Assembly (NCBI GenBank): GCA_964473865.1
Contig: CAYYQN010000009.1
Coordinates: forward strand, 62,001-126,000
Source of the DNA: CAIMUX01 sp964473865
GTDB taxonomy: Bacteria > Eisenbacteria > RBG-16-71-46 > CAIMUX01
DNA length: 64,000 nt
Reading direction: 5' to 3'
Positions 7,749 to 16,314 of the stretch are shown here, piece after piece. The position numbers were made by a program, and so were the translations under genes. Position 1 is the stretch's first letter, and each line of letters starts with the position of its first letter. Below the pieces are notes generated by a model. That model was not told the origin of the DNA. It was given only the letters and a program-made list of their open reading frames with translations, and did not search any database.

Positions 7749-10307
7749 CTAGAGCGCCTTCAAGATGAACAAGGTGGTGTCGTCATCGGCCACCACCCCC
7801 GCCTCCCGCTCCAGCTCTTCCGTAATCCGGCCCAGGAGGTCGGCGGCGGAAAGGTGTCGGTGCACGGACACCACCTGCTGGAGCTCAGGTTCCTCGAAGC
7901 GGGTCTCGGCCCCTCCGCGTTCGATGACTCCGTCGGTGAAGAGCAGCAGTAGATCGCCCGGCCGCAAGAGAACGACCTGATCCTCGTAGGGCGACTCCGG
8001 CATCACGCCGAGGAGCAGCCCGCCGCGGTCGAGCCGCTCGACGCGACCATCGGCCCGGACCAGCATGGGGTGGAGGTGTCCTGCGTTGGTGTAGGCGAGT
8101 TGCGAGCGCTTCAGGTCGAGGCGCCCGCAGAAGAACGTGACGAAACGTTGCGGCGGATCGAGGCTGCAGAGACTCCGATTCACCCGGGCGGTCACTTCGC
8201 GCGGGGGCAGGCCGGCGGCGGTTTCGGCGCGGAAGGTCGCTTGCAGGCTGGCCATCACCAGCGCAGCCGGAACCCCCTTGCCGGTCACATCGCCGATGGC
8301 GATCGAGAGGTCGCCGGAGTTGGCCAGCACGCAGTCGTAGAAATCCCCGCCGATCTCGCGGCAGGGAACGGTGCGGGCCGCGAGGTCGAATCCCGGGAGC
8401 TCCGGCAGCTCCCGGGGGAGCAGCTTCTGCTGGATGGATCCGGCCAGCGCGAGTTCCCGATGCAGCCCCTCGCTGTTCGCCGACTCCAGATGATAGTGCG
8501 CGTTTTCCAGCGCGAGCGCGGCCTGGGACTGCAACGCTTCGAGCCGAGGGAGGTCGGTTTCCGCATAGGGCGTGCCGAAGGCGCGCGGTCCGAGCACCAA
8601 GACTCCTAGCCGTCGCTCTCCCACCAAGAGCGGAATCAGCAACCGGGTCTCGAGTGCGGCCAACACCTCCAGGTCGGGACGCGGCAGATATCCGTAGGGC
8701 AGCTCCGCCTCGAAATCGCCGCGCCGCACCGGCCGTCCCAGCGAGGAAAGAGTGTTGACCGCAAGCAGGCCCAGTTGCGGGCGGTTTCCCTGGGAGTCCG
8801 GCGGCGGTTCGGCGACCGTGGGCGCGGGGGCGACGGTATCGTTGCGCTCCGCGGGCGGAGGTCCCAGCACTTGCCTCAGCACAAACGACTCGCGTCCCGG
8901 CTCCGGTCGAAAGAGGCCCGCACGGGTCGTGCCCAACATTCCATGCACCGCTTCGAGGATCGACCGGTCCGTGTCCTCGAAGCCGGAGGCCGTCCGCAGG
9001 AGGAGCACCGGATCCGGCGTGTTGTCGGATCGGTCGGGATCGATCCAGCGATCGATCCGGTGTTGCAGTCGGGTACGGAGCGGGCTCATCAGGAACACCA
9101 CGAGGGCCACGGCCAACAGGCCGCCGATGCGTTCTTTGGTGGCGGCGTCGCTGTGCAGCAGGGCTTGCAGAGACAAGTAGAGCGTCAGGTAAAGCAGCAC
9201 GGCGGCCGCGGTGACGGCCGACCAGGCGAGGCTGCGTTTGACCAGGAACTCGAATTCGAAGAGGCCGTGCCGCACGATGGCATAGCCGAACGACGCCGGC
9301 AGGAGGAAGAGCGCCAGAGTGGCGCCCCCGGCGGCCGGCAGGAGGGCCCCGGGTCGCACCATCCGGGTGGCGAGCAGGAGCAGGACCGGCAGGACTCCGA
9401 GGACGGTTCCGATGAGGGTGACCTTCAGCTTCCGACGCACGGTGGGAAGGGGGCTTCGCGAGTAGGCGTTCCAGAAGAGCGCGATCGAGATCGAAAGTGC
9501 GGCCAGCACCGACAGGCTGGCGGCGATGGAAACGCCGACGCTGAGGGTGCGCGGATCGGCCGGCGCGCCTCCCAGCAGCCGCGGGCCCAGGCGAGGCGCG
9601 GCCAGGATCAGGAGTCCCGGCAGGTACGGGAGCACCTGCAGCCACGGCCGCCGTCTTAGCGGCGCGCGCTCCCAGGGAAACAGCAGGAAGAAGTGGACCA
9701 GTACCCCGGGAAAGAGCGCGGAGACGATCTCGCGGACGACCAGGTCGACGCGTTCGCCGACCTCGCCGGGCGGCATCCACGGGCGAAAGAGCAGCACCGC
9801 CAGGACCAGGCAGAGCGTGTAGAAGGCCCCGGTCAATCGTCCCACCTTGCGCAGGAAGACCGCCGATCCGATGAACAACGTGGCCATGGCGACCAGGGCG
9901 TGCGCCACGAGCATGAGAATCTCCCGCGGAGGTTGGGGGTCGGTGAGCAGCTCGACCTCGAAGGTGGAACCGTCGCGCTCGACGCAGAGGAAGAAGCCGC
10001 GCCCCGGGCTCCCGCGCCGCAGCATCGCGGACATGTCCCCTGACTCGGTGGTGGCAACCCCGTTGACGGCGAGGATGCGGTCTCCGGCCCGCAGGCCTGC
10101 TCGCTCCGCGGGGCCGCCGGGATAGACCAGCCCGATCCGGCCGGGCCGTTCGCTCATGCCGAGGTAGGGTTCGCGGCGGAGACCCGCGGTGCGATAGCCG
10201 ATCGACGCGGCCACGAGGAGCGCGAGAGCGGCCGCGGGCCATCGAATCCAGTTCGAGGCGGTGTCTTGCAGGGTGTGGTTCGCCCGGTCGGGAGAGGATG
10301 CGATCAC
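7749..10307 (-). CDS. PDZ / membrane / GAF / SpoIIE-type PP2C phosphatase
   Basis: 852-residue signalling protein. A first membrane helix (about 23-43) is followed by a PDZ-like domain (RIGLVYPGGPAERAGLRAGD, then ILAVNGVAT), about seven to eight membrane helices (about 130-400), a GAF-like sensor (about 455-610) and a C-terminal SpoIIE/RsbU phosphatase domain with SIQQKLLP, GGDFYD, IGDVTGKGVPAALVMA, NAGHLHPMLV and FTDGVIE metal-binding motifs. Such phosphatases dephosphorylate anti-sigma-antagonist proteins in partner-switching pathways. No STAS or kinase partner gene is adjacent. The start is a GTG with AGGAGGG a little far upstream (about 13 nt). Confidence 0.88.
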   Translation of the reverse strand: MIASSPDRANHTLQDTASNWIRWPAAALALLVAASIGYRTAGLRREPYLGMSERPGRIGLVYPGGPAERAGLRAGDRILAVNGVATTESGDMSAMLRRGSPGRGFFLCVERDGSTFEVELLTDPQPPREILMLVAHALVAMATLFIGSAVFLRKVGRLTGAFYTLCLVLAVLLFRPWMPPGEVGERVDLVVREIVSALFPGVLVHFFLLFPWERAPLRRRPWLQVLPYLPGLLILAAPRLGPRLLGGAPADPRTLSVGVSIAASLSVLAALSISIALFWNAYSRSPLPTVRRKLKVTLIGTVLGVLPVLLLLATRMVRPGALLPAAGGATLALFLLPASFGYAIVRHGLFEFEFLVKRSLAWSAVTAAAVLLYLTLYLSLQALLHSDAATKERIGGLLAVALVVFLMSPLRTRLQHRIDRWIDPDRSDNTPDPVLLLRTASGFEDTDRSILEAVHGMLGTTRAGLFRPEPGRESFVLRQVLGPPPAERNDTVAPAPTVAEPPPDSQGNRPQLGLLAVNTLSSLGRPVRRGDFEAELPYGYLPRPDLEVLAALETRLLIPLLVGERRLGVLVLGPRAFGTPYAETDLPRLEALQSQAALALENAHYHLESANSEGLHRELALAGSIQQKLLPRELPELPGFDLAARTVPCREIGGDFYDCVLANSGDLSIAIGDVTGKGVPAALVMASLQATFRAETAAGLPPREVTARVNRSLCSLDPPQRFVTFFCGRLDLKRSQLAYTNAGHLHPMLVRADGRVERLDRGGLLLGVMPESPYEDQVVLLRPGDLLLLFTDGVIERGGAETRFEEPELQQVVSVHRHLSAADLLGRITEELEREAGVVADDDTTLFILKAL

Positions 10308-10339
10308 GCCCCGGACGATCCCTCCTTTCCTCGGTCCGC

Positions 10340-10369
10340 AAGGTAGGTCGTGGCCGCACAGGCTGTCAA
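10340..10369 (-). promoter_or_regulatory. sigma70-type promoter of the SpoIIE-type phosphatase
   Basis: On the minus strand: perfect TTGACA, 18 bp, TACCTT, ending about 33 bp upstream of the GTG start at 10307. The rest of the 10308-10609 gap holds the divergent sigma54 promoter of flgF. Confidence 0.55.
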
Positions 10370-10569
10370 CCGGGGGAAAAATCTGCCCGCCACCGGTCAG
10401 TCTTTGCCCACCTCGTCCTGAACCGGAGGCGCGGGCGGGGTTTGCGCCTCGAGCCGAGCGACCGCATCGGGACGGGGGGTGGCGCCGGCCCTAACGCCTT
10501 GATCCCGGCGCGAGTTTGGATTCTCGGGGCGCCTTCGTGACGGTGCGGCCGCGGGCGTCGGGACGCCGT

Positions 10570-10585
10570 TGGCACGCCCCCTGCA
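10570..10585 (+). promoter_or_regulatory. sigma54 (-24/-12) promoter of the flgF operon
   Basis: TGGCACGCCCCCTGCA contains the invariant GG (10571-10572) and GC (10583-10584) separated by exactly 10 bp, with the TGGCACG -24 box intact. The expected start near 10596 leaves a very short leader that already contains the GGGAGGA ribosome-binding site at 10597-10603. Two sigma54 activators are encoded elsewhere in the window. Confidence 0.75.
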
Positions 10586-10609
10586 TCTTGCCCGCCGGGA
10601 GGACTGCAC

Positions 10610-11383
10610 ATGATTCGCGGCCTGTGGATTTCGGCCGGCGCTCTGTCGCCCACGATGCGGGCCCAGGAAATCCTGGCGAACAACCTTGCGAATGCCGGCA
10701 CCGGCGGTTTCCGCCAGGACCGGGTAGCGTTCGAACGGGTGGTCCAGCAGACCGAGGCGCCCCTCGGAGCGACCACGGGTCTCGCTTCCGGTGGAGGCGC
10801 ACCCACGGCTGCCCTCTTCGCACTGGAGGAAGGATCGGGTGCGGCCCCGCGCCTGCGGACCTCCCTCGACACCGGGTCGGGCTCCCTCGAGACCACCGAA
10901 AGCCCGCTGCACCTGGCGGTGTCGGGGCCGGGGTTTCTGGCGGTCCAGGGGCCGGAGGGCGAGCTCTACACCCGCGATGGAACGCTGCAGCTGGCCTCGG
11001 ACGGTACCGTCCTGCACCGTAGCGGCCTGCCGCTCCTCACGGAAGGCGGGGCACTCACTCTTCCCGCCGGAAGCGAACTCGCCGTGGCCGGCGACGGGAC
11101 CGTCCTGGTCGACGGTGAACCGCGGGGAAAGCTACGCATCGTGAGCCTGCCCGACGCGGCCTCCCTGAGCCACGCCGGCACCGGGCTCCTGCGCTCGTCC
11201 GTACCCGGAGAGACAGACACGGAGAGCCGGATCGTGCAGGGCTCCCTGGAGGGAGCGAATGTCGATCCGGTGCTGGCGATGACGGACATGATTGCGTTGC
11301 TCCGCGGGTTCGAGGCCAACCAGCGCGCGATTGTCGCGCAGGACGGTACGCTCGGCCGCCTGGTGCAGTGGGCGAACGGGTAG
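10610..11383 (+). CDS. flgF: flagellar basal-body rod protein FlgF
   Basis: 257-residue axial protein of the flagellar proximal rod. The N-terminal helix carries the rod/hook motif ANNLANAGTGGFRQD (about residues 23-37) and the C-terminus carries VDPVLAMTDMIALLRGFEAN, typical of the rod-hook family. FlgF rather than FlgG because of the less regular N-terminus and its place directly before an unmistakable FlgG. Secreted by the flagellar type III apparatus without a cleaved signal. First gene after the sigma54 promoter. Confidence 0.92.
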   Translation: MIRGLWISAGALSPTMRAQEILANNLANAGTGGFRQDRVAFERVVQQTEAPLGATTGLASGGGAPTAALFALEEGSGAAPRLRTSLDTGSGSLETTESPLHLAVSGPGFLAVQGPEGELYTRDGTLQLASDGTVLHRSGLPLLTEGGALTLPAGSELAVAGDGTVLVDGEPRGKLRIVSLPDAASLSHAGTGLLRSSVPGETDTESRIVQGSLEGANVDPVLAMTDMIALLRGFEANQRAIVAQDGTLGRLVQWANG

Positions 11384-11406
11384 AAGTCGAAGGAAAGGAA
11401 CCGGAC

Positions 11407-12198
11407 ATGCTTCGAGCCATGCGCACCGCCGCCTCCGGCATGAGGGCCCAGCAGCTGAATCTGGACACGATCGCCCACAACCTGGCCAACGTGAACACCA
11501 CCGGGTTCAAACGGGCGCGCGTCGACTTCGAGGACCTGCTCTACCAGACCCTGGTGCCGCCCTCGGTGGGGGAAGGAAACCAACCGGGTCAGCCGGTCGG
11601 ACTGCAGGTGGGCCACGGCAGCCGCGCCACCGACACCGAGCGCATCTTCGCCCAAGGGGACACCGAATCGACGGGCAATCCGCTCGACCTCGTGATCGAG
11701 GGGGACGGCTTCTTCGTGGTGCAACGCGCGGACGGTACGAACGGGTACACCCGGGATGGATCCCTGAAGATCGATGCCGATGGCCGGATTGTCACGGCCC
11801 GCGGGAACATCGTGCAGCCCGAGATCACCCTGCCGGCCGACACGACGGCCGTCACCGTGAGCGCGGACGGACGCGTGATGGTCGAGCAGCCGGGACAGAG
11901 CACCACCACGGAGGTGGGCCAGCTGCTCCTGGCCCGCTTCGCCAACCCCGCGGGGCTGGTTTCCGAGGGAGGGAACATCCTCAAGCAGAGCGCCGCTTCC
12001 GGCGACCCTCAGCTCGGCGCGCCGGGCGACCTGGGGGTGGGCAGCATCCTGCAGGGCGCAGTCGAGCGCTCCAATGTGCAGGTGGTCGAGGAGATGGTGA
12101 ACCTCATCGTGGCGCAGCGCGCCTTCGAGATGAACTCCAAGGCGATCAAGACCGCCGAGGAGATGATGCAGACCGCCGTGAACATCCGACCGGTGTGA
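11407..12198 (+). CDS. flgG: flagellar distal rod protein FlgG
   Basis: 263 residues, the normal FlgG length. It begins MLRAMRTAASGMRAQQLNLD and continues IAHNLANVNTTGFKRARVDF, the hallmark N-terminus, with the FlgG-specific insertion DLLYQTLVPPSVG just after. The C-terminus ERSNVQVVEEMVNLIVAQRA closes the coiled-coil D0 domain. The ATG at 11407 (GAAGGAAAGG upstream) is preferred over an in-frame start at 11368 that would overlap flgF. FlgG builds the distal rod between FlgF and the hook. Confidence 0.97.
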   Translation: MLRAMRTAASGMRAQQLNLDTIAHNLANVNTTGFKRARVDFEDLLYQTLVPPSVGEGNQPGQPVGLQVGHGSRATDTERIFAQGDTESTGNPLDLVIEGDGFFVVQRADGTNGYTRDGSLKIDADGRIVTARGNIVQPEITLPADTTAVTVSADGRVMVEQPGQSTTTEVGQLLLARFANPAGLVSEGGNILKQSAASGDPQLGAPGDLGVGSILQGAVERSNVQVVEEMVNLIVAQRAFEMNSKAIKTAEEMMQTAVNIRPV

Positions 12199-12233
12199 TG
12201 CGGGCGGTCGATCGGTTTAGGGGAGAGCGACGA

Positions 12234-13055
12234 ATGTCAAGGAAGACGGGTCGTTCCAGACGGAACCTGCGACCGGCGAAGCCGGGGGAACAGGTTTCGC
12301 GAGGCATGTCTTCGGAATGGATCCTGTCGTCGTTCTCTCTCTTCTTGGCCGTGGCGTGCGTGGGGCCGGCTGCGTCCGGCCCCACGGTGCCCGCGGCCGT
12401 TCTGGCTCCGGTGGAAGAGACGTTGCGCCTGGCCTGTGGGTGCGAGCGGTTCCGGGTCGGGTGGACCATCCCCGCCGCGGTGGCCGCCGGCGCCCTTTCT
12501 CTCGACTCTCTCTCCGCGATGCCGGACGGGGAGTCGGTGCGGGCTCTGGCGGCGAACGCCGCGGGGGAGCCCGGGACCGGCGGAGACCGCGTGACGGTGC
12601 GCCTGCGCGGGCGGCAGCATGGCCGACCGGTGGAGTACCTGGCCGAGGCCCGGCCGCTGTGCGGGGGGGCCGTGCCGGTGGCCCGGCGCCCCGTGCGCGC
12701 GGGCGCGGTGTTGGCGGCGGAGGATCTCGAGTGGTCCGACGGTTGGTTCGCCCCGTCGGTCTGGCACGCCGCTGTGGAGTCGGTGGAGGGGAAGGCCGCG
12801 CGGCGCGCTCTGGCGCCCGGCTGTCCCATCGGTCGCGACGACCTGGCCGAACCGGCGCTGGTGTCCCGCGGCGCTGCGGTGCGCGTGCTCTACCGGCTCG
12901 GCGCCATCGCCATCTCCGGAAAGGGCGTGGCGCGCCAGGACGGCCGGCGCGGGGACAAGATCGGCGTGCGACTGGCCGGAGCGTCCCGCGACTGCGTAGG
13001 TCTGGTCACCGGGCCGGGAGAAGTGCGGGTCGATGAAGAGGGAGGTGGCTCATGA
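12234..13055 (+). CDS. flgA: P-ring assembly chaperone FlgA
   Basis: 273 residues from the ATG at 12234 (GGGGAGAG upstream). A signal peptide is visible after a long basic N-terminus (SSEWILSSFSLFLAVACVG); a start at 12306 would give a more ordinary signal peptide. The SAF-type domain of FlgA follows in the C-terminal half: VARRPVRAGAVLAAEDLEW, then GKAARRALAPGCPI and GDKIGVRL. FlgA is a periplasmic chaperone for FlgI polymerisation into the P ring. Its stop overlaps flgH by 4 bp. Confidence 0.88.
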   Translation: MSRKTGRSRRNLRPAKPGEQVSRGMSSEWILSSFSLFLAVACVGPAASGPTVPAAVLAPVEETLRLACGCERFRVGWTIPAAVAAGALSLDSLSAMPDGESVRALAANAAGEPGTGGDRVTVRLRGRQHGRPVEYLAEARPLCGGAVPVARRPVRAGAVLAAEDLEWSDGWFAPSVWHAAVESVEGKAARRALAPGCPIGRDDLAEPALVSRGAAVRVLYRLGAIAISGKGVARQDGRRGDKIGVRLAGASRDCVGLVTGPGEVRVDEEGGGS

Positions 13056-13771
13056 GCGCCGTCGTGATCCTCGCGCGGGGCCGGCTCGGGGGGGCCGGGA
13101 GTCCCCCGCGCGGCTGCGGAGTCGCTCGGACGGCACGGTCCCGCCGGCGAGGCGCCATCCGGTGCGGTCTTCTGGCGGTCCTGGGGTCTGCCGGCCTCCT
13201 CGGGCTCTGCGGACCGGCCCGGGCCCAGAGCCGAGCCCTGGAACCGCAGCCCTCGCTGTGGGACGAGGAGCAAGGGAACCGCTACAGCAACCGCAAGGCC
13301 CGCCACGTCGGCGATCTCATCACCGTCTTGGTGACCGAATCGTCCATGGGCTCGAACCGCTCGACCCTCAAGACGAAAAAGCAGAGCAAGTTCAATGCGT
13401 CGGGCGGGCCGGGCTCGGGACCGCTGAAGTTCCTGCCGAGCTTCGGCGCGAAGACCGACATCAAGGACGAGTTGGATGGAAGCGGCCAGACGGTGATTCA
13501 GGGCGAGCTCTCGACCAAGATCACGGCTCAGGTGATGGAGATCCGCCCGAATGGCCATCTCGTGGTGGAGGGAAGCCGGATCATCACGGTGAACTCGGAC
13601 GAGGACCGGATCACCCTCCATGGGGTGGTGCGGCCGGAGGACATTGCCGCCGACAACACCGTGCAGTCGACCTTCCTGGCCGAGGCGATCATTTCGTACA
13701 ACGGGAAGGGACCGGTACGCGGCTCGGCCCGGCGCGGGATCTTCCAGAGGATCGTGTCGTGGTTCTTCTAG
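13052..13771 (+). CDS. flgH: flagellar L-ring protein FlgH
   Basis: 239 residues, family length. The mature part is typical: QPSLWDEEQGNRYSNRKARH, VGDLITVLVTESS, and NGHLVVEGSRIITVNSDEDR before the C-terminal AEAIISYNGKGPV. FlgH forms the outer-membrane L ring. The odd point is the N-terminus: FlgH is normally a lipoprotein, but here the only candidate cysteine (C53, in LLGLCGPARAQS) has Leu at -1 and Gly at -2, which is a poor lipobox; cleavage at ARA-QS by signal peptidase I looks likelier. Confidence 0.95.
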   Translation: MSAVVILARGRLGGAGSPPRGCGVARTARSRRRGAIRCGLLAVLGSAGLLGLCGPARAQSRALEPQPSLWDEEQGNRYSNRKARHVGDLITVLVTESSMGSNRSTLKTKKQSKFNASGGPGSGPLKFLPSFGAKTDIKDELDGSGQTVIQGELSTKITAQVMEIRPNGHLVVEGSRIITVNSDEDRITLHGVVRPEDIAADNTVQSTFLAEAIISYNGKGPVRGSARRGIFQRIVSWFF

Positions 13772-13827
13772 CGGATGCGGGGCGGAGAGGCGGGATCGCG
13801 GGGGCCCCGGCGGTGCCGGATCTGGCG

Positions 13828-15054
13828 GTGCCGGATCTGGTCCGGCGAGCCGGGAGATGTGGTCGATCCGGTCCGGCCGGTGATGCCGCTCGCGGTTGCC
13901 GCGTCGGGAGAGCCGGTCTGGACGCGCGCGACCGATTTCGGCGCGCGGCCCTGGGCTTCGCGGTCTCGGCCGGGATCCTGATCGGCGCGGCCGCACCGGC
14001 CGACCTGGCTCGCGCGACCCGCGTGCGCGACCTGGCCTGCTTCCACGGCGTGCGCGACAACCAGCTCGTCGGCTACGGGCTCGTCATCGGACTCGATGGG
14101 ACCGGCGACAAGCGAACCACGGGATTCACCCTGCGGACCATGAGCAATCTCCTGGAAAGCGTGGGAGTCACCATGCGGCCCGAGGAGATGGCCGTGAAGA
14201 ATGTGGCGGCGGTGCTGGTGACCGCCACCTTGCCGCCGTTCGCGCGCCCGGGGAGCCGGCTCGACGTCACGATCGCATCGATCGGGGACGCCACGAGCCT
14301 GCGCGGGGGAGTGCTGGTGCAGACCGCTCTGGAGGCCGCGGATGGCGTGGTCTATGCCGTCGCCCAAGGCCCCCTGCTCGTCGGCGGCTATCAGGCGGAC
14401 AGTCCCGGCGGCACCCGCGTGGCCCAGAACCTCGTCACGGTCGGACGCATCCCGGGCGGTGCGATCGTGGAACGCGGGACGGGCTACGAGCTGCCGCAGG
14501 ATGGCGAATTGACGCTCCTCCTCGACCGGCCCGACTTTACGACCGCCCAGCGCCTGGCGGATGCCGTCCGCCGCGCGACCGGCCGCGACACCTGGGCGCT
14601 CGACGCCGGGACGGTGCGAGTCGTCGCCGGCGACTCGCTGCGGGCGGCGCCAGTGGAGCTGATGGCCCGGATCAGCGAAGTCGAGGTGGAGCCGGGCGCG
14701 CCGGCGCGGGTGGTGATCAACGAGCGCACCGGCACCATCGTCGCCGGCGGCCAGGTCCGGCTCATGCCGGTGGCGATCGCCCACGGCAGCCTCTCCATCA
14801 AGGTGCAGACCGACAACCAGGCGTACCTGCCGGGCGGTTTCGCGCCGCCGGGCACGCAGTCCCAGATTGTTACGAACGCGACCATCGAAGTTGCCGACCA
14901 GGGGGGCTCTCTCATCAGCACTCCCGGCGCTTCGACCCTCGAGGACCTGGCGCATGCGCTCAACACCCTCGGCGTGACCCCGCGCGACGTTATCGCCATC
15001 TTCCAGGCATTGCGGGAGGCGGGCGCGTTGCAGGCGGAACTGGTGGTGCTGTGA
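13828..15054 (+). CDS. flgI: flagellar P-ring protein FlgI (start uncertain)
   Basis: The mature protein is clear: ATRVRDLACFHGVRDNQLVG, YGLVIGLDGTGDK, RTMSNLLESVGVTM, KNVAAVLVTATLPPFA, down to PRDVIAIFQALREAGALQAE. It forms the periplasmic P ring. No ATG or TTG precedes it in frame. GTG codons at 13813 and 13828 exist but lie inside a perfect 15-bp tandem duplication (13811-13840) and have no ribosome-binding site. A CTG at 13918 has CGGGAGAG 6 nt upstream and would give an ideal signal peptide and a 378-residue product, closer to the family length. The listed start is the nearest standard codon. Confidence 0.9.
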   Translation: MPDLVRRAGRCGRSGPAGDAARGCRVGRAGLDARDRFRRAALGFAVSAGILIGAAAPADLARATRVRDLACFHGVRDNQLVGYGLVIGLDGTGDKRTTGFTLRTMSNLLESVGVTMRPEEMAVKNVAAVLVTATLPPFARPGSRLDVTIASIGDATSLRGGVLVQTALEAADGVVYAVAQGPLLVGGYQADSPGGTRVAQNLVTVGRIPGGAIVERGTGYELPQDGELTLLLDRPDFTTAQRLADAVRRATGRDTWALDAGTVRVVAGDSLRAAPVELMARISEVEVEPGAPARVVINERTGTIVAGGQVRLMPVAIAHGSLSIKVQTDNQAYLPGGFAPPGTQSQIVTNATIEVADQGGSLISTPGASTLEDLAHALNTLGVTPRDVIAIFQALREAGALQAELVVL

Positions 15055-16100
15055 CCGGCGATCTGGTGACGGGCGCATCCTCCTTTGGGCCCCGGCTCCC
15101 GTTGGCCTCCGACAGCGCGTCCGTCGCGGCTGCCCGGAAGGGGACGGTCGGCGCCAAGGGCACGTCCGCCGGCACGCCGGCGAACTCGGTGGCCGGCCGG
15201 CGCGCCGCGAAGGCGGTGCGCGACTTCCAGGCGGTCTTTCTCATGGAGGTGATGAAGCCGCTGACGCAGGCGCTCTCCGGCGCGTCCTCGGAAACATCGG
15301 GGGAGGCGGCACCGGGCCTTTCGTCGGGAGCGGATGTCTATTCCTACTTCTGGGGCGAAGCTCTGGCGCGACACCTCGCGGGGGCCCTGCCCGGACTGCC
15401 GGGAATGACGGAGATCGAGAGTCCGGCCGCGGGCGGGGTCGGGGTTCCCGGCCGAACCCGATTGCCCCGCTCGCTGGAGGCGGCGGTTCGGCAGGCGTCG
15501 GCTGCCGCAATCCCGGCCGGAACGCCGGCATTCCGCGGAGCGACCGCGATCCCGAATGAGCCGCTCGCCGCCGGTGTCACCCTGGATGCGATCTCCTCTC
15601 TGGCGGCGCTGCGAGCAGCCGGCGCCGCGGCCGATGCGACGGGGGTGGCGGCCCCGGTGCCCGCGGTCTCCACCGCCCCGCACGCGGCGGCGGGCCTGTC
15701 CGCGGAAATCCACGCCCTGGCGGGGAAGGCCGGCCGGCTGTTCTCGCTTCCGGAAAACCTGGTGCGCGCGGTGGTCGCCGTCGAGTCCGGCGGCCGGACA
15801 GGGGCCGTCTCCGGCAAGGGCGCCGTCGGCCTCATGCAGCTCATGCCCGGCACGGCGAAGGAGATGGGGGTCAAGGACATCACCGACGCCTGGGACAATC
15901 TCGTCGGGGGTGCCAGGTACCTCGCGCGCCAGCTCGAGCGATTCGGCACCCTCGATCAAGCGCTTGCCGCCTACAACGCAGGTCCCGGAGCGGTCGAGAA
16001 GCACTCGGGAGTGCCCCCGTACCCGGAGACCCGGGCCTACGTCCGCCGGGTGCTTTCCACGAAGGCGGGGCTGGACCGGGCCAATCCCGCGGGCGCGTAG
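15051..16100 (+). CDS. flgJ: FlgJ rod-binding protein fused to lytic transglycosylase
   Basis: 349 residues, starting at a GTG that overlaps the flgI stop (GTGA). Residues about 50-110 are the FlgJ rod-binding domain (AVRDFQAVFLMEVMKPLTQA, VYSYFWGEALARHLA). After an Ala-rich linker, residues about 217-345 are an SLT (Slt70-type) domain with catalytic Glu245 in AVVAVESGG, then GKGAVGLMQLMPGTAKE and ALAAYNAGPGAVEKHSG. FlgJ caps the growing rod and opens peptidoglycan; E. coli FlgJ uses an unrelated glucosaminidase domain instead. Confidence 0.93.
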   Translation: MTGDLVTGASSFGPRLPLASDSASVAAARKGTVGAKGTSAGTPANSVAGRRAAKAVRDFQAVFLMEVMKPLTQALSGASSETSGEAAPGLSSGADVYSYFWGEALARHLAGALPGLPGMTEIESPAAGGVGVPGRTRLPRSLEAAVRQASAAAIPAGTPAFRGATAIPNEPLAAGVTLDAISSLAALRAAGAAADATGVAAPVPAVSTAPHAAAGLSAEIHALAGKAGRLFSLPENLVRAVVAVESGGRTGAVSGKGAVGLMQLMPGTAKEMGVKDITDAWDNLVGGARYLARQLERFGTLDQALAAYNAGPGAVEKHSGVPPYPETRAYVRRVLSTKAGLDRANPAGA

Positions 16101-16185
16101 CGGCCGCCCGGCGTCCAGCGGGCTCATTTCCCTCTCGATCATCCCGCCAGGGGGATACGGGGAATCGACGCCGCGAGACCGCTCT

Positions 16186-16314
16186 CGGCACTCGCGCCCG
16201 CGCGCTCAGGGTATCCGCCGGCACTCGTGCCCGCCGACGCGAGGACTCCTCCGGTGCGCGCGCCCGCACGCTCGAGGTCTCCGCCGGCGCTCACGCCCGC
16301 AAGCTCAAGTCTGG
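16186..16314. repeat. degenerate 33-bp tandem repeat, about four units
   Basis: Units start at 16186, 16219, 16252 and 16285 with exact 33-bp spacing. The shared core is CGGC(A/G)CTC(G/A)(C/T)GCCCGC. The last unit runs into the -35 element of the putative flgN promoter. The 254-bp gap between flgJ and flgN holds nothing else recognisable. Confidence 0.7.

Noticed and set aside
7885..10359. 824-codon alternative frame within the phosphatase gene
   Set aside because: Same strand but a different frame; His/Arg/Pro-rich and lacking the PDZ and PP2C motifs visible in the chosen frame.
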